DNA of 64,000 nucleotides from Pseudomonadota bacterium. GTDB lineage: Bacteria > Pseudomonadota > Alphaproteobacteria > Micavibrionales > UBA1664. Shown one piece after another: positions 8,914-18,608 of the stretch (its first letter is position 1; each line of letters opens with the position of its first letter). The notes under the pieces are model-generated. The model had not been told where the DNA came from. It saw nothing but the letters and a program-made list of their open reading frames with translations, and did no database searches. Position numbers and translations under genes: made by a program. Location: the NCBI GenBank assembly GCA_009926935.1, contig RFNZ01000003.1, forward strand, positions 1-64,000, given 5' to 3'.

Positions 8914-11900
8914 TCAGGTTCCGAGGGCGCCTGCAGAAATCAGACGGTCATCAACAAGCATCTGTACGCCGCTTTGCGTGTGCGTATAGACAAAGAAGTT
9001 GATGCCATCCAATGACTGCTGCCCTGCATTTTTTGTAAATTGTAGATCTGCCGAGAGTGAACTTAAGTTTCCGGTTGGTGTACCTATGTTTCCGTTAAAT
9101 AACTCAAGTTTGTTCTCATCACCCATGATCAAAGACATTGCTTCGATACGGATTTTTCCGGTTCCGTTGGAGCTCGCAAGGCTAATGATATCGCGGATAT
9201 CTAATTGTAGAATGTCGTCTTTACTTGAGCCATCAAACTGGATTTTTTCTACGCCAGTCATGTTTTTGCCCAGACCAAGCATGTTTATATTATCAACGAT
9301 ACCGGATCCCGTTTCCTCTCCGCTAAAGAAAAGCTTGAGTGCATCCATACCGCTGCCGCCGTCATAATTGCGAACGCTCGCTTGATTGGAGATGGTCATG
9401 ATATCATCACCATCGCCGGCATAAAAAGAGACGTTTGAAATAGTATTTGCGTTTAGGCTTTGGTTGCCGATGCCGCCAGCAAAAACCTTATCCGAACCGC
9501 TTGCGTTCGCTGACGATGAGAACACCTGCGCTGTACCATCATAATTGCCGCCGTATACGACAAAAGCCTCGCCATTTTCTTCGGTATTTCCGTATGTTCT
9601 GGATGGATTGCCTACGACAATATCTCTAAACCCATCGCCATTCAGATCGCCAGCTGCAGTGGCTGTAATGTGCGGTGTGTTGGAAGCCATCATTTCTATT
9701 TTGTATGACATGTTCGGGTTCTGCAAAGCAGAAGCCAGGTCAATATTAGTGTAAGAGCCTTTTCCGTAGATAATCGCGAGTGTGTGTTCATAGTTACTGC
9801 CGCCAAGGTCTTTCCTGACATCAACAAAAATATCGTCAAAACCATCGCCATTGAAATCACCTGCTGAGCCAAGAGTTTCGCCAATGGTATAGTTAGGGGC
9901 TGTTGTGTAAATCTTGAATCCTAGGTGGTCTGGATTTGTCCCGAAATCGCCCAGATTGACGATATCACTGTTGAGGTTTGCGCTTCCCATGATAACGAAA
10001 ATCTCACCGCCGTTGGAAACACTTCCATTCCGAATTATCAGATCATTCATACCGTCATCGTTGTAATCACCAGCGCCGGCAATTTGCTCGCCAATGCTTG
10101 CATTGTTGTTAACACCATTAATGATGAATTTGGATGATCCTGAAGCATAATAACTAGAACCAGCAGAAACGTTACCAAAAAAGACCGTTACCTGGCCTTG
10201 TGAACTTCCAGCTGAGGCGCCATTTGTATCTACACCGATGGCGCTTATAGCGAAGTCTGATTTGCCGTCTCCGTTAAAATCCCCTAGACCGGTTACGTTG
10301 GTGCCAAAGAAGTTATTTGCGGCACCTGTGCTTGATGCAGGTACGTAAAAGCCTCTGCCTGTGATACTGCTGGCATCAACATCTGCCGTTGTGGCGCCAC
10401 TGCCAAAAACAACAAAAGCCTTGCCTTCGTTATTGTTTCCTCCGTTGTCGTAGTATTTTAGGCCTACCAGCAAATCGGTGTATCCATCGCCGTTTATGTC
10501 GCCGATAGAAGCCAAGTTAATGGCGTCCTTTTTGTCTAAGCCAGTGGCACCAGTTGAGATGTTATTGATGGAAGTAATACTGGCAGTATTGCCATCGCGA
10601 ATAATCTCAATCTTGCCTTCGCCTGCGTTTGAAACTGCGATATCGGCACCTGCGCCCGAATTAAAACGTTTAAGCCCTGCAACGCTGGCGCCATAGAATT
10701 TATCGTTATCAGCGCCGCCCGTCTGCACCTCTTTAAAGAATCCGTTTATCGGAGGTATTGCGCCGACGCCAGACGTGACAGAAAGATTAACTACGCCATC
10801 ATTGGCGTTCGTCATTAGTGTCGGCGTCAGAGCCATTCCGTATACGCCGCCAGATCTTTCGGATGTACCGTTGAACGCAAGAGGTGCGCCAAATATCAAG
10901 TCGTTACGGCCATCGTTATCAAAATCGCCTACTGCAAGGCTACTACCAAATGCTACGCCACCAAAACGTGAATTATTGACGATATGGAATCCAGAATCTC
11001 CGTCTACGCTGTCAATGACCATCGTGTCGTCGCGGCCAATAAGGTTTAGCGTAATGGTTTGGTCGTCACCGCCTGAGAACCCGTTGCCAAGACGGTCGAC
11101 TATGACATCCACTGTTACCGATCCGCCAGTGCCTATAAAATCGACCTTACCACGGGTATCTTTTAGTTTTAGTATAAAGTCTGTATGGCCATCTCGGGTA
11201 ATTTCTTTGACTTCGAAATCTGAGTTGGTGAGTGTACCAGTTTGTACCCCGGATACGCTGGTAACGTTAACTAGAAAATCTGTTTCATCTGTCTTATAGG
11301 TTGGGTTTGTATCGGGCTCAATAAAATTAATGACGCCAATGTAAGATCCTTCTTTTTGGCCCTGTATTAGGCCAGCATAAGTGCCGTACAGCTGGTGATT
11401 ATCGTTAAACGTGAATGTATTAGATACCTCGTTCACATCTGTGATACCTAGAGCCAAAGTCGAGCTTTGTACGGTTGAGCCTGCGTCCGTTAGATCCACT
11501 CTCAAAGTGAGTGAACTTGCCTGTTCGTAGTTGAAAATCTGTCCCGATTTTAAGCGAAGCGTCCAGGTGCCTGCATTATCGTAAACTTCAAAGCGCCCAT
11601 CTGCGGCAAAGCCACTGCCAGTGCTGCTCAGGACTACAAAATTGCCCAGGCTAAGATTGGATAGTGGCTCAGCATCGATAATACCAATTGTAGAGATGTC
11701 GGTTGCTGAAGACCCGTTTGTTTCGTCTATCGCGTATGAAGCGCTAAGGGCTACTGACGTAGGGACTTCGTTGACGTTATCAATTGTAACGGCGATGTTT
11801 TGAACATCGCTACCACCATTTCCGTCACTTACTGTTACTTGAACGTCGTAGACTCCGTTTCCGCCAGCATCTGTAGGGCTTTCAAAGTTTTTGCCGTTGG

Positions 11901-14286
11901 CAAAACTCAAAACGCCTGTTGTCGGGTTGATGCTAAATAATAGTTGGTCGGCCCCGCCCGTTATTGAGTAACCAAACGTTGCACTGGTATCGACATCGGA
12001 GGCTGTGACAGTTGTTACATACGTCGTGTTTTCATTGACGTTTAGGCCGGCTGAAGCACCGCCGCCATCGGAAGTAATTGTTGGATTGTCGTTGGCATCC
12101 AGAATAGTTATGTTCACGCTCTGTGTGTCAGATAGACCACCCGTATCTGTTGCGATGACGGTAAGTGAATAGACGTTATCTCCCCCTGTATCTGATGGGG
12201 ATTCATAGTTTGGCATGGCATTGAAAGTTATTACGCCGTTTGTATCTATTGAGAATAGCGAAGCATCCGCACCACTCAGGGCGTAGGATACCGTATCACC
12301 TAAATCAGTATCGGATGTTGTTATTGTTGTTACGGCTAAAGTGTTCTCGTTCCTGTTGATGTTAAGCGTTGCGCCACCGTTTGAGGTGATGGTCGGAGCA
12401 TCGTTGGTATTGCTTACCGTGATAGAAAATGGCAGTGGTGCGGATGTTGTGTTTCCATCCCCAGCGGTAAGGCTGAATGAGGCTCCTGCTGCCGGTTCTG
12501 CGCCATCATGATGAAACACTACGAGGCCGCCGGCTAATTGAGAATGCGTAAAGGTGCTTTGTGTTGAGCCACTTACTTTTATGATACCGTGCAGAAGGTT
12601 GGAAACGGTGTATGTAATGTTTGCGCTTTCTTCATCGGTTGCGCCTACCTTAGCAGGGGAGAGTGTGGTGGTGCCGCTCTCGGCCACGCTGATCGCAGTG
12701 TGGCCTGTATCAAATTCAGGGGTCTCGTTTACAGGGGTGACGCTTACAGAGAGAGTGGCATCAGAAAACTGGGCTGTCTCCGTCCGCTGGACGCGTACGG
12801 TAAAACTGTATGTTGTTGGGCCTGCCGTATCGACGTCAGCAGCTGGAGCCAGAAGTGTAACAAGCCCAGTGTTTGAATCGATATAAAAACGGTTGCCGGG
12901 GTTATTAATGATTGAATATGTGACTGGGAAAGGTAGCGCTTCCGACATACCGACTGTACCGACAACAGTACCGACCGGAGATTCTTCATTAACGTTTCCG
13001 GCTGCAATGAAGACGGCCGGTGCAGGCGGGCGTACATCCAGAACGCTTTCAGCAGGAGGAGCTTGATTTTCGTTAGAAGACCCTGACGGAGGGGCCGAAG
13101 AAGGAGGAGGTGGCGGTGTAACCGTAACAGGTACGATTTCGGGGTTTGGATTGGATTGTGTGCTATTAGGCGCGGCGCCGATGATGTTCTCGATATTTGA
13201 ACCTGTTTCTAGCACCTGAAAAACAATTTGCGCATCCGTTGAAGGGGAGAGAAGAGTGGCATCTTCAGTGTTTATTGCTCCATCCGTCTCTGCGGCGCCT
13301 GTAAGATCCTGCGCTCTATTTTGGTTTTCTTGTTGATTATCTTGGTTCTGCTGCTGGTTGTTTCTCTCGCCTGCTGCGTCATTGATGGATGTAAAGAGAT
13401 CAGGCGCAACGCTTCGGATCGAACTGTAGCTTTGGCTGAATGCATTGGCATCCAGAACACCGATATTTTGAATCGGGTTATTATACCCCGTCAGAGTTAC
13501 CGTCTCGAATTGCTGGGAGAGAATTTGTTCGCCGGATCCATTGCGGACGACGATTGCGCCCTCGATCACTGAGATTTGGGACTGGCCGTTTTCCGAGATT
13601 TCACCGCCAATGATCGTGCCGCGGATACCAATTGAACCGACAGGCGTATTGATTGTCACGGCATCTGGGTTTTCACGCCCGACAAGGCCAGACGTAAACA
13701 TGAAGACGCCGCGCAGAATGGATACGCCGGTGGTTCCGCTTTGGTCTGCGGCATTAAAGGAAAAATCATCGATAGCAAGGCGCGCGTTTTCAGAGACAGC
13801 AAACGTGGAGTCATCAACAAACTTGATATTTACGGCTCCTTTGGCGTCTGTCTCGACGATGTCGCCTTCATAGATGTCAGTACCGGATGTAATTTTTTCT
13901 TTTGTGCCATCCGCACGGGTAACTGTGGCCTCGCCGTTGACTTCTGTCACTTCACCGACCGGCGATTTATCTGAAGCAGTTTCGCTCGCTGCAACCTCAA
14001 CATCGCCTGAAGTTTTAAGGAAGGACTGGACCAATTGAGGGGATAGCATTGCCCCACCCTCTGAAAGTATCAGGGGGGCTTCTGCCGCCGAAAAATAACC
14101 TTCAATCACTAGGACCGTTCCGTCTGGCGCAGTCAGAACAAGATTTTGGCCTTCACGAGTGAAATTGAGGCTGCCTACTTCCATACCCTCGGGTATGTGG
14201 ATCGTGCCTGAGGCATCAGGGGATAAAACGGTACGGTTGTCCGAAACCGCGGGTGTTGCGCTTTTATCTGTTGTCGACAGCACCAT
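8914..14286 (-). CDS. Giant surface adhesin: FecR domain, cadherin-like repeats, FG-GAP propeller
   Basis: This is a predicted type I-secreted adhesin of about 1790 residues without a Sec signal peptide. The N-terminal 90 residues resemble the BapA/LapA prefix region (NLVLTAPDGTVLVIEGYFSA). A FecR-like domain follows (about 110-260, TPVGSIGIRGTIIGG), then a Gln/Asn-rich linker and a Pro-rich linker. Several cadherin-like repeats come next (about 430-950), with DxNDxPTITS spacers and calcium-site Asp residues. At least six FG-GAP repeats (about 1120-1600, DFNGDGFDDI type) should form an integrin-like beta-propeller. The C-terminus has one RTX-like stretch (YAGDGDDIMT). The ATG at 14286 is preferred because an upstream TTG at 14361 adds 25 unlikely residues. 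It faces the type I secretion operon, whose last gene ends one base away, so it is the likely substrate. Confidence 0.88.
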   Translation of the reverse strand: MVLSTTDKSATPAVSDNRTVLSPDASGTIHIPEGMEVGSLNFTREGQNLVLTAPDGTVLVIEGYFSAAEAPLILSEGGAMLSPQLVQSFLKTSGDVEVAASETASDKSPVGEVTEVNGEATVTRADGTKEKITSGTDIYEGDIVETDAKGAVNIKFVDDSTFAVSENARLAIDDFSFNAADQSGTTGVSILRGVFMFTSGLVGRENPDAVTINTPVGSIGIRGTIIGGEISENGQSQISVIEGAIVVRNGSGEQILSQQFETVTLTGYNNPIQNIGVLDANAFSQSYSSIRSVAPDLFTSINDAAGERNNQQQNQDNQQENQNRAQDLTGAAETDGAINTEDATLLSPSTDAQIVFQVLETGSNIENIIGAAPNSTQSNPNPEIVPVTVTPPPPPSSAPPSGSSNENQAPPAESVLDVRPPAPAVFIAAGNVNEESPVGTVVGTVGMSEALPFPVTYSIINNPGNRFYIDSNTGLVTLLAPAADVDTAGPTTYSFTVRVQRTETAQFSDATLSVSVTPVNETPEFDTGHTAISVAESGTTTLSPAKVGATDEESANITYTVSNLLHGIIKVSGSTQSTFTHSQLAGGLVVFHHDGAEPAAGASFSLTAGDGNTTSAPLPFSITVSNTNDAPTITSNGGATLNINRNENTLAVTTITTSDTDLGDTVSYALSGADASLFSIDTNGVITFNAMPNYESPSDTGGDNVYSLTVIATDTGGLSDTQSVNITILDANDNPTITSDGGGASAGLNVNENTTYVTTVTASDVDTSATFGYSITGGADQLLFSINPTTGVLSFANGKNFESPTDAGGNGVYDVQVTVSDGNGGSDVQNIAVTIDNVNEVPTSVALSASYAIDETNGSSATDISTIGIIDAEPLSNLSLGNFVVLSSTGSGFAADGRFEVYDNAGTWTLRLKSGQIFNYEQASSLTLRVDLTDAGSTVQSSTLALGITDVNEVSNTFTFNDNHQLYGTYAGLIQGQKEGSYIGVINFIEPDTNPTYKTDETDFLVNVTSVSGVQTGTLTNSDFEVKEITRDGHTDFILKLKDTRGKVDFIGTGGSVTVDVIVDRLGNGFSGGDDQTITLNLIGRDDTMVIDSVDGDSGFHIVNNSRFGGVAFGSSLAVGDFDNDGRNDLIFGAPLAFNGTSERSGGVYGMALTPTLMTNANDGVVNLSVTSGVGAIPPINGFFKEVQTGGADNDKFYGASVAGLKRFNSGAGADIAVSNAGEGKIEIIRDGNTASITSINNISTGATGLDKKDAINLASIGDINGDGYTDLLVGLKYYDNGGNNNEGKAFVVFGSGATTADVDASSITGRGFYVPASSTGAANNFFGTNVTGLGDFNGDGKSDFAISAIGVDTNGASAGSSQGQVTVFFGNVSAGSSYYASGSSKFIINGVNNNASIGEQIAGAGDYNDDGMNDLIIRNGSVSNGGEIFVIMGSANLNSDIVNLGDFGTNPDHLGFKIYTTAPNYTIGETLGSAGDFNGDGFDDIFVDVRKDLGGSNYEHTLAIIYGKGSYTNIDLASALQNPNMSYKIEMMASNTPHITATAAGDLNGDGFRDIVVGNPSRTYGNTEENGEAFVVYGGNYDGTAQVFSSSANASGSDKVFAGGIGNQSLNANTISNVSFYAGDGDDIMTISNQASVRNYDGGSGMDALKLFFSGEETGSGIVDNINMLGLGKNMTGVEKIQFDGSSKDDILQLDIRDIISLASSNGTGKIRIEAMSLIMGDENKLELFNGNIGTPTGNLSSLSADLQFTKNAGQQSLDGINFFVYTHTQSGVQMLVDDRLISAGALGT

Positions 14287-14352
14287 GATAGCCCCACTTA
14301 ACGCACGAACATGCCGATAATCCGGCACATTGTTCCAGTGTACCGGATGGGT

Positions 14353-14389
14353 CGTTACCAAAAAGTAACGAATGGTTAAAATTTTAACC
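14353..14389. promoter_or_regulatory. Palindromes upstream of the adhesin gene
   Basis: Two inverted repeats lie in the 135-base gap before the adhesin. The first, at 14374-14389, is a perfect 16-base palindrome (GGTTAAAATTTTAACC). The second, at 14353-14370, is CGTTAC-N6-GTAACG and could fold as a hairpin in the adhesin leader RNA. They are the best candidates for operator or leader control of the adhesin. No regulator can be assigned from the sequence. Confidence 0.45.
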
Positions 14390-14421
14390 TTAAATCACTG
14401 TCTGAAAAAGAGAATTCAGGG

Positions 14422-15615
14422 CTAATCCCGATTGTTTAGCCATAAGATAAGATCCGGCTCGGCCATCGGGCGGCCAAAGAGGTAGCCCTGAACCATGTCG
14501 CAGTTATGCGCGCTCAGGAGATCTGCTTCTTCCTGCTTTTCCACGCCCTCGGCTACGACGGACATCCCTAGGCCCTTGGCCAACGAAATAATGGTCTTAA
14601 CGAGCGTAAGGCTCGCCGGGTTTGTCATCATTTCCACAATGAAGCTGCGGTCGATTTTCATGGTGTCTATGGGGAAACGGTGCAAATAGGAGAGGGACGA
14701 GTATCCGGTTCCAAAGTCATCCAGTGCCACCGTAAGGCCTGCATCACGGCAACGTTTAAGTGTACTGATGGCTCCCTCGGGGTCGTCAATGAGCATACGC
14801 TCTGTAATCTCTAGCTTGATACGGGATGGGCTGATACCCGTACCTTGCAGATTTTCAGATACGTTGTCTGCGAAGTCCTCGGCTGAGAGGTCGAGCCCGG
14901 TAAAGTTGAGGGATATAAAGTAATCTTCAGGCAGCCCATGTTCGACACGTAGACGGTTGAGCATATAGACACCTTCGCGCAAGGCCCAGCGGCTGGCATG
15001 CACAATAAGGCCCGAGTCTTCTGCCAATGGTATAAACGTGGCTGGTGAAATCATGCCTTTTATGGGGTGGTGCCAGCGCATTAAACCTTCAAAGCCGACG
15101 ACTCTTTTGTTGGCCATCTCGATGATGGGCTGGTAGTGCAGGCGCAACTGATAACCCAGTATCGCCTCACGAAAATCGTGGGTCATACGAATGGTTTCAA
15201 ATGCTTTTTGGCTTACATTGCCTGATTTTTCGGCATCCTCGGCTGATTCGTGGCTGCTGTCTGTACCGTGAAGAACGGCGCGGTAGCGGGCAAGAATAAC
15301 CTGCATGACCATTTTCATGACAGGGTCAGCGTGAGCAAGTCTGCGGCCAAAATCCTCACGGCTAATGGCAAGCAGCGTGCTTGGTGCCAAGGCTCTTACA
15401 TTCGCGGTCCTCACCTTGTTATCGACAATGGCCATTTCGCCGACAATGGCGCCCGTCCCTCTGCGGCCAAGGACCTGTTCCTGTCCGTTTGTGACGATAA
15501 AGATTTCTACCTGACCTTCTTCGATCAGATATGCATTTTCGCCAATTTCGCCCTGGCGCATAATGATATCGCCGGTTTCAAAGACTTGACGTTTCGTGCG
15601 GTTTACAAGGTTCAT
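14422..15615 (-). CDS. Cyclic nucleotide-binding domain fused to EAL c-di-GMP phosphodiesterase
   Basis: This is a predicted cytoplasmic enzyme that hydrolyses c-di-GMP under control of a bound cyclic nucleotide. Residues 1-115 form a Crp-type cNMP-binding fold ([20 protein letters not shown], then [17 protein letters not shown] with the phosphate-binding cassette Gly-Glu and Arg). Residues 140-390 form an EAL domain with [34 protein letters not shown] and VVAEGVE. The catalytic metal ligands and the general-base Lys appear to be present, so it should be active. No membrane segment is seen. It lies upstream of the adhesin on the same strand and close to the CHASE2 cyclase gene, which suggests that cAMP made by the cyclase lowers or modulates c-di-GMP and so affects adhesion. 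Confidence 0.9.
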   Translation of the reverse strand: MNLVNRTKRQVFETGDIIMRQGEIGENAYLIEEGQVEIFIVTNGQEQVLGRRGTGAIVGEMAIVDNKVRTANVRALAPSTLLAISREDFGRRLAHADPVMKMVMQVILARYRAVLHGTDSSHESAEDAEKSGNVSQKAFETIRMTHDFREAILGYQLRLHYQPIIEMANKRVVGFEGLMRWHHPIKGMISPATFIPLAEDSGLIVHASRWALREGVYMLNRLRVEHGLPEDYFISLNFTGLDLSAEDFADNVSENLQGTGISPSRIKLEITERMLIDDPEGAISTLKRCRDAGLTVALDDFGTGYSSLSYLHRFPIDTMKIDRSFIVEMMTNPASLTLVKTIISLAKGLGMSVVAEGVEKQEEADLLSAHNCDMVQGYLFGRPMAEPDLILWLNNRD

Positions 15616-15683
15616 GGCTTATGTGGTCTATCTTTTGCTTCAGGTAACGTATGGTAGCGAGGGTATATATAAAGTAAAGAATG

Positions 15684-15712
15684 TTGACAGATGCCCCCTG
15701 GCCCTGTTAAAC
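15684..15712 (+). promoter_or_regulatory. Sigma70-type promoter for rpmJ
   Basis: A perfect TTGACA at 15684-15689 is followed after 17 bases by TTAAAC at 15707-15712. Predicted transcription starts near 15719, about 20 bases before the rpmJ start. Confidence 0.6.
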
Positions 15713-15739
15713 GGGTGCCCGAAAACAAGGATTACGGCC

Positions 15740-15865
15740 ATGAAAGTCAAAAATTCGCTCAAAAGCCTCAAAAAGCGTAGCCGCACCTGCCGCGTTATTC
15801 GCCGTAAGGGCCGTGTATACGTTATTGATAAAAACAACCCACGCTTTAAAGCGCGTCAGGGTTAG
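15740..15865 (+). CDS. rpmJ: 50S ribosomal protein L36
   Basis: This is a 41-residue basic protein of the large ribosomal subunit, [14 protein letters not shown] at the start and KARQG at the end. It is the longer 41-residue form found in alphaproteobacteria and carries a single Cys ([14 protein letters not shown]) instead of the full CCHC zinc site, so it is the zinc-independent type. The start at 15740 is set by homology and by AAGG nine bases upstream. Longer in-frame readings add non-family residues. It is a single-gene unit with its own promoter and terminator. Confidence 0.93.
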   Translation: MKVKNSLKSLKKRSRTCRVIRRKGRVYVIDKNNPRFKARQG

Positions 15866-15889
15866 TTTTTTCTTACCTCGTTCTTAAAG

Positions 15890-15915
15890 GCCGCGACTAC
15901 TTAGTTGCGGCTTTT
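15890..15915 (+). terminator. Intrinsic terminator after rpmJ
   Basis: A nine-base-pair stem (GCCGCGACT with AGTTGCGGC, one G-T pair) and a four-base loop are followed by TTTT. It ends the rpmJ transcript and separates it from mreB. Confidence 0.75.
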
Positions 15916-15972
15916 CTTATTTACGTGGGCAAGTCCAAGATTCATGGTGCATTGACCGGGGAACTTTGCTAA

Positions 15973-17052
<1,080 letters not shown>

Positions 17053-17159
17053 TTTTTATCCACAGAATTCTCATCGGAACTTTCAGGCAACGCCTTGTTA
17101 GAGCTTCGTTTTTCGCTTATTGCTTCAGGTAGTTTTTGAAGTTGAACGGATCCCCGCTC

Positions 17160-18077
17160 GTGACAAGCCACCATATCAACTACGCAGCTTATGTTTCCCC
17201 TGAAAGCGTTGCCGGTAAAAGCAGGCGTCGTTTCAGCCTTCCTCTTGTTCTTATGGTTGCCGCCGGAACGCTCATGGTTACGCACCTGGTTGCACGTCCG
17301 TCTCTTGATCGTCTACAGCAAACGATTTTTGATGTGGCTGCGCCCGTTATTTCCTATGCACAGAAACCTATCGATCAGTTGCACGATCGCCTAGACTCTC
17401 TACTGGCGTGGGCTTCTATCCGCCATGAAAATGAGTCACTGCGTGCAGAAAATGAAAAACTGAAAGAATGGTATCAGGCTGCCCTGATGCTCGAGTCTGA
17501 AAACAAGGCATTGCGCGATCTCCTTAATGTTGACAGCGAGCAGGCACAAAAATTTGTAACGACGCGCGTGATTGCCGATGGATCTTCCGCTTATGCCAAA
17601 AGTCTTGTGATTGAGGGAGGGCGCGCTTCCGGAATTGTCAAAGGGCAGGGTGTCGTCAGCCATGAGGGATTGATTGGCCGTGTGATCGAAGCAGGTTCTC
17701 GTACAGCCCGCGTTTTGTTATTGCAGGATATAAACTCACGCATCCCTGTTTTGGTTGAGGGCAGTAATGAGCGCGCTATACTCGCCGGCACAAATGATTC
17801 CATGCCTGTTCTGGACCATCTTGCCGCCGATCATAAAGTAGCTGCGGGGCAGCGAGTCGTTACATCAGGCCTTGGCGGTCTCTTCCCGTTTGGTTTACCT
17901 GTTGGCGAAACCGTCCTTAATACTGATGGAAGTGTTGGCGTCAGGCTATATGCTTCATCCGAGCGCAGCCAGCATGTGCAGGTGGTTGATTACGGTATTA
18001 AACCGCTTTTGAGCGATCCTACCTATTCCGCATCGGCGTCCGCTGAGACCGACGTCGATTCTTTTGAACCAAACTAA
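17160..18077 (+). CDS. mreC: Rod-shape determining protein MreC
   Basis: This elongasome scaffold links cytoplasmic MreB to the periplasmic cell wall enzymes. The product of about 305 residues has a short cytoplasmic tail, one membrane helix (LPLVLMVAAGTLMVTHLV), a coiled coil rich in Glu/Lys (RHENESLRAENEKLKEW) and two beta-barrel domains with VVSHEGLIGRVIEAG and VVTSGLGGLFPFGLPVG, the signature region of the family. I prefer the GTG at 17160, nine bases after GGA. A TTG at 17136 is also possible and would add eight residues. Confidence 0.94.
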   Translation: MTSHHINYAAYVSPESVAGKSRRRFSLPLVLMVAAGTLMVTHLVARPSLDRLQQTIFDVAAPVISYAQKPIDQLHDRLDSLLAWASIRHENESLRAENEKLKEWYQAALMLESENKALRDLLNVDSEQAQKFVTTRVIADGSSAYAKSLVIEGGRASGIVKGQGVVSHEGLIGRVIEAGSRTARVLLLQDINSRIPVLVEGSNERAILAGTNDSMPVLDHLAADHKVAAGQRVVTSGLGGLFPFGLPVGETVLNTDGSVGVRLYASSERSQHVQVVDYGIKPLLSDPTYSASASAETDVDSFEPN

Positions 18078-18086
18078 GTTCCTGCC

Positions 18087-18608
18087 ATGGTGCCGGTTCC
18101 ACTTGCCGCACGTGTCGCACCGGCGATAGCTTTTATTCTTTTGCTGGCACTGCTTTCCATGCAGTCTTTTACGCTCTCGAGCTTACTTACCGTTAATATG
18201 GCTCTTGTTCTTCATGCGCTTTATTTCTGGAGCGTTTTCAGGCCTAGAATTTTTCCGGCCTGGCTTGCTTTTCTTTTGGGGTTTCTGATCGATATCGTAT
18301 CCGGCCGGCTTTTGGGACTTAATGCTTTTTTGTTTGTGTTTATCCAGCTCGTCATCCTGAGGCAAAGGCGCTATCTGCTGAGCCAGCCATTCGCTACGCA
18401 GTGGGGTGCATTTCTATTTTTAGCGCTTGTTGCGGAGGCGTTGCGTTGGGGGATCATGGCGCTTGTTGATACAGCCATTCTATCGCCGCTTCCCGCCCTC
18501 ACATCTGCCGTTTGCAGTGCTGCTATTTATCCGATTACCGCCCTTGTGATGCAGGCATGCCTTCGGGTAATCTCGCCATACACTTCATGTGATAGATTAG
18601 AAGGCTGA
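18087..18608 (+). CDS. mreD: Rod-shape determining protein MreD
   Basis: This small integral membrane partner of MreC and the elongasome has 173 residues with about five hydrophobic helices and the FLLGFLIDIVSGRLLGLNAF stretch typical of MreD. It follows mreC by nine bases. Its TGA overlaps the ATG of mrdA by one base, so translation of the two is probably coupled. Confidence 0.92.
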   Translation: MVPVPLAARVAPAIAFILLLALLSMQSFTLSSLLTVNMALVLHALYFWSVFRPRIFPAWLAFLLGFLIDIVSGRLLGLNAFLFVFIQLVILRQRRYLLSQPFATQWGAFLFLALVAEALRWGIMALVDTAILSPLPALTSAVCSAAIYPITALVMQACLRVISPYTSCDRLEG

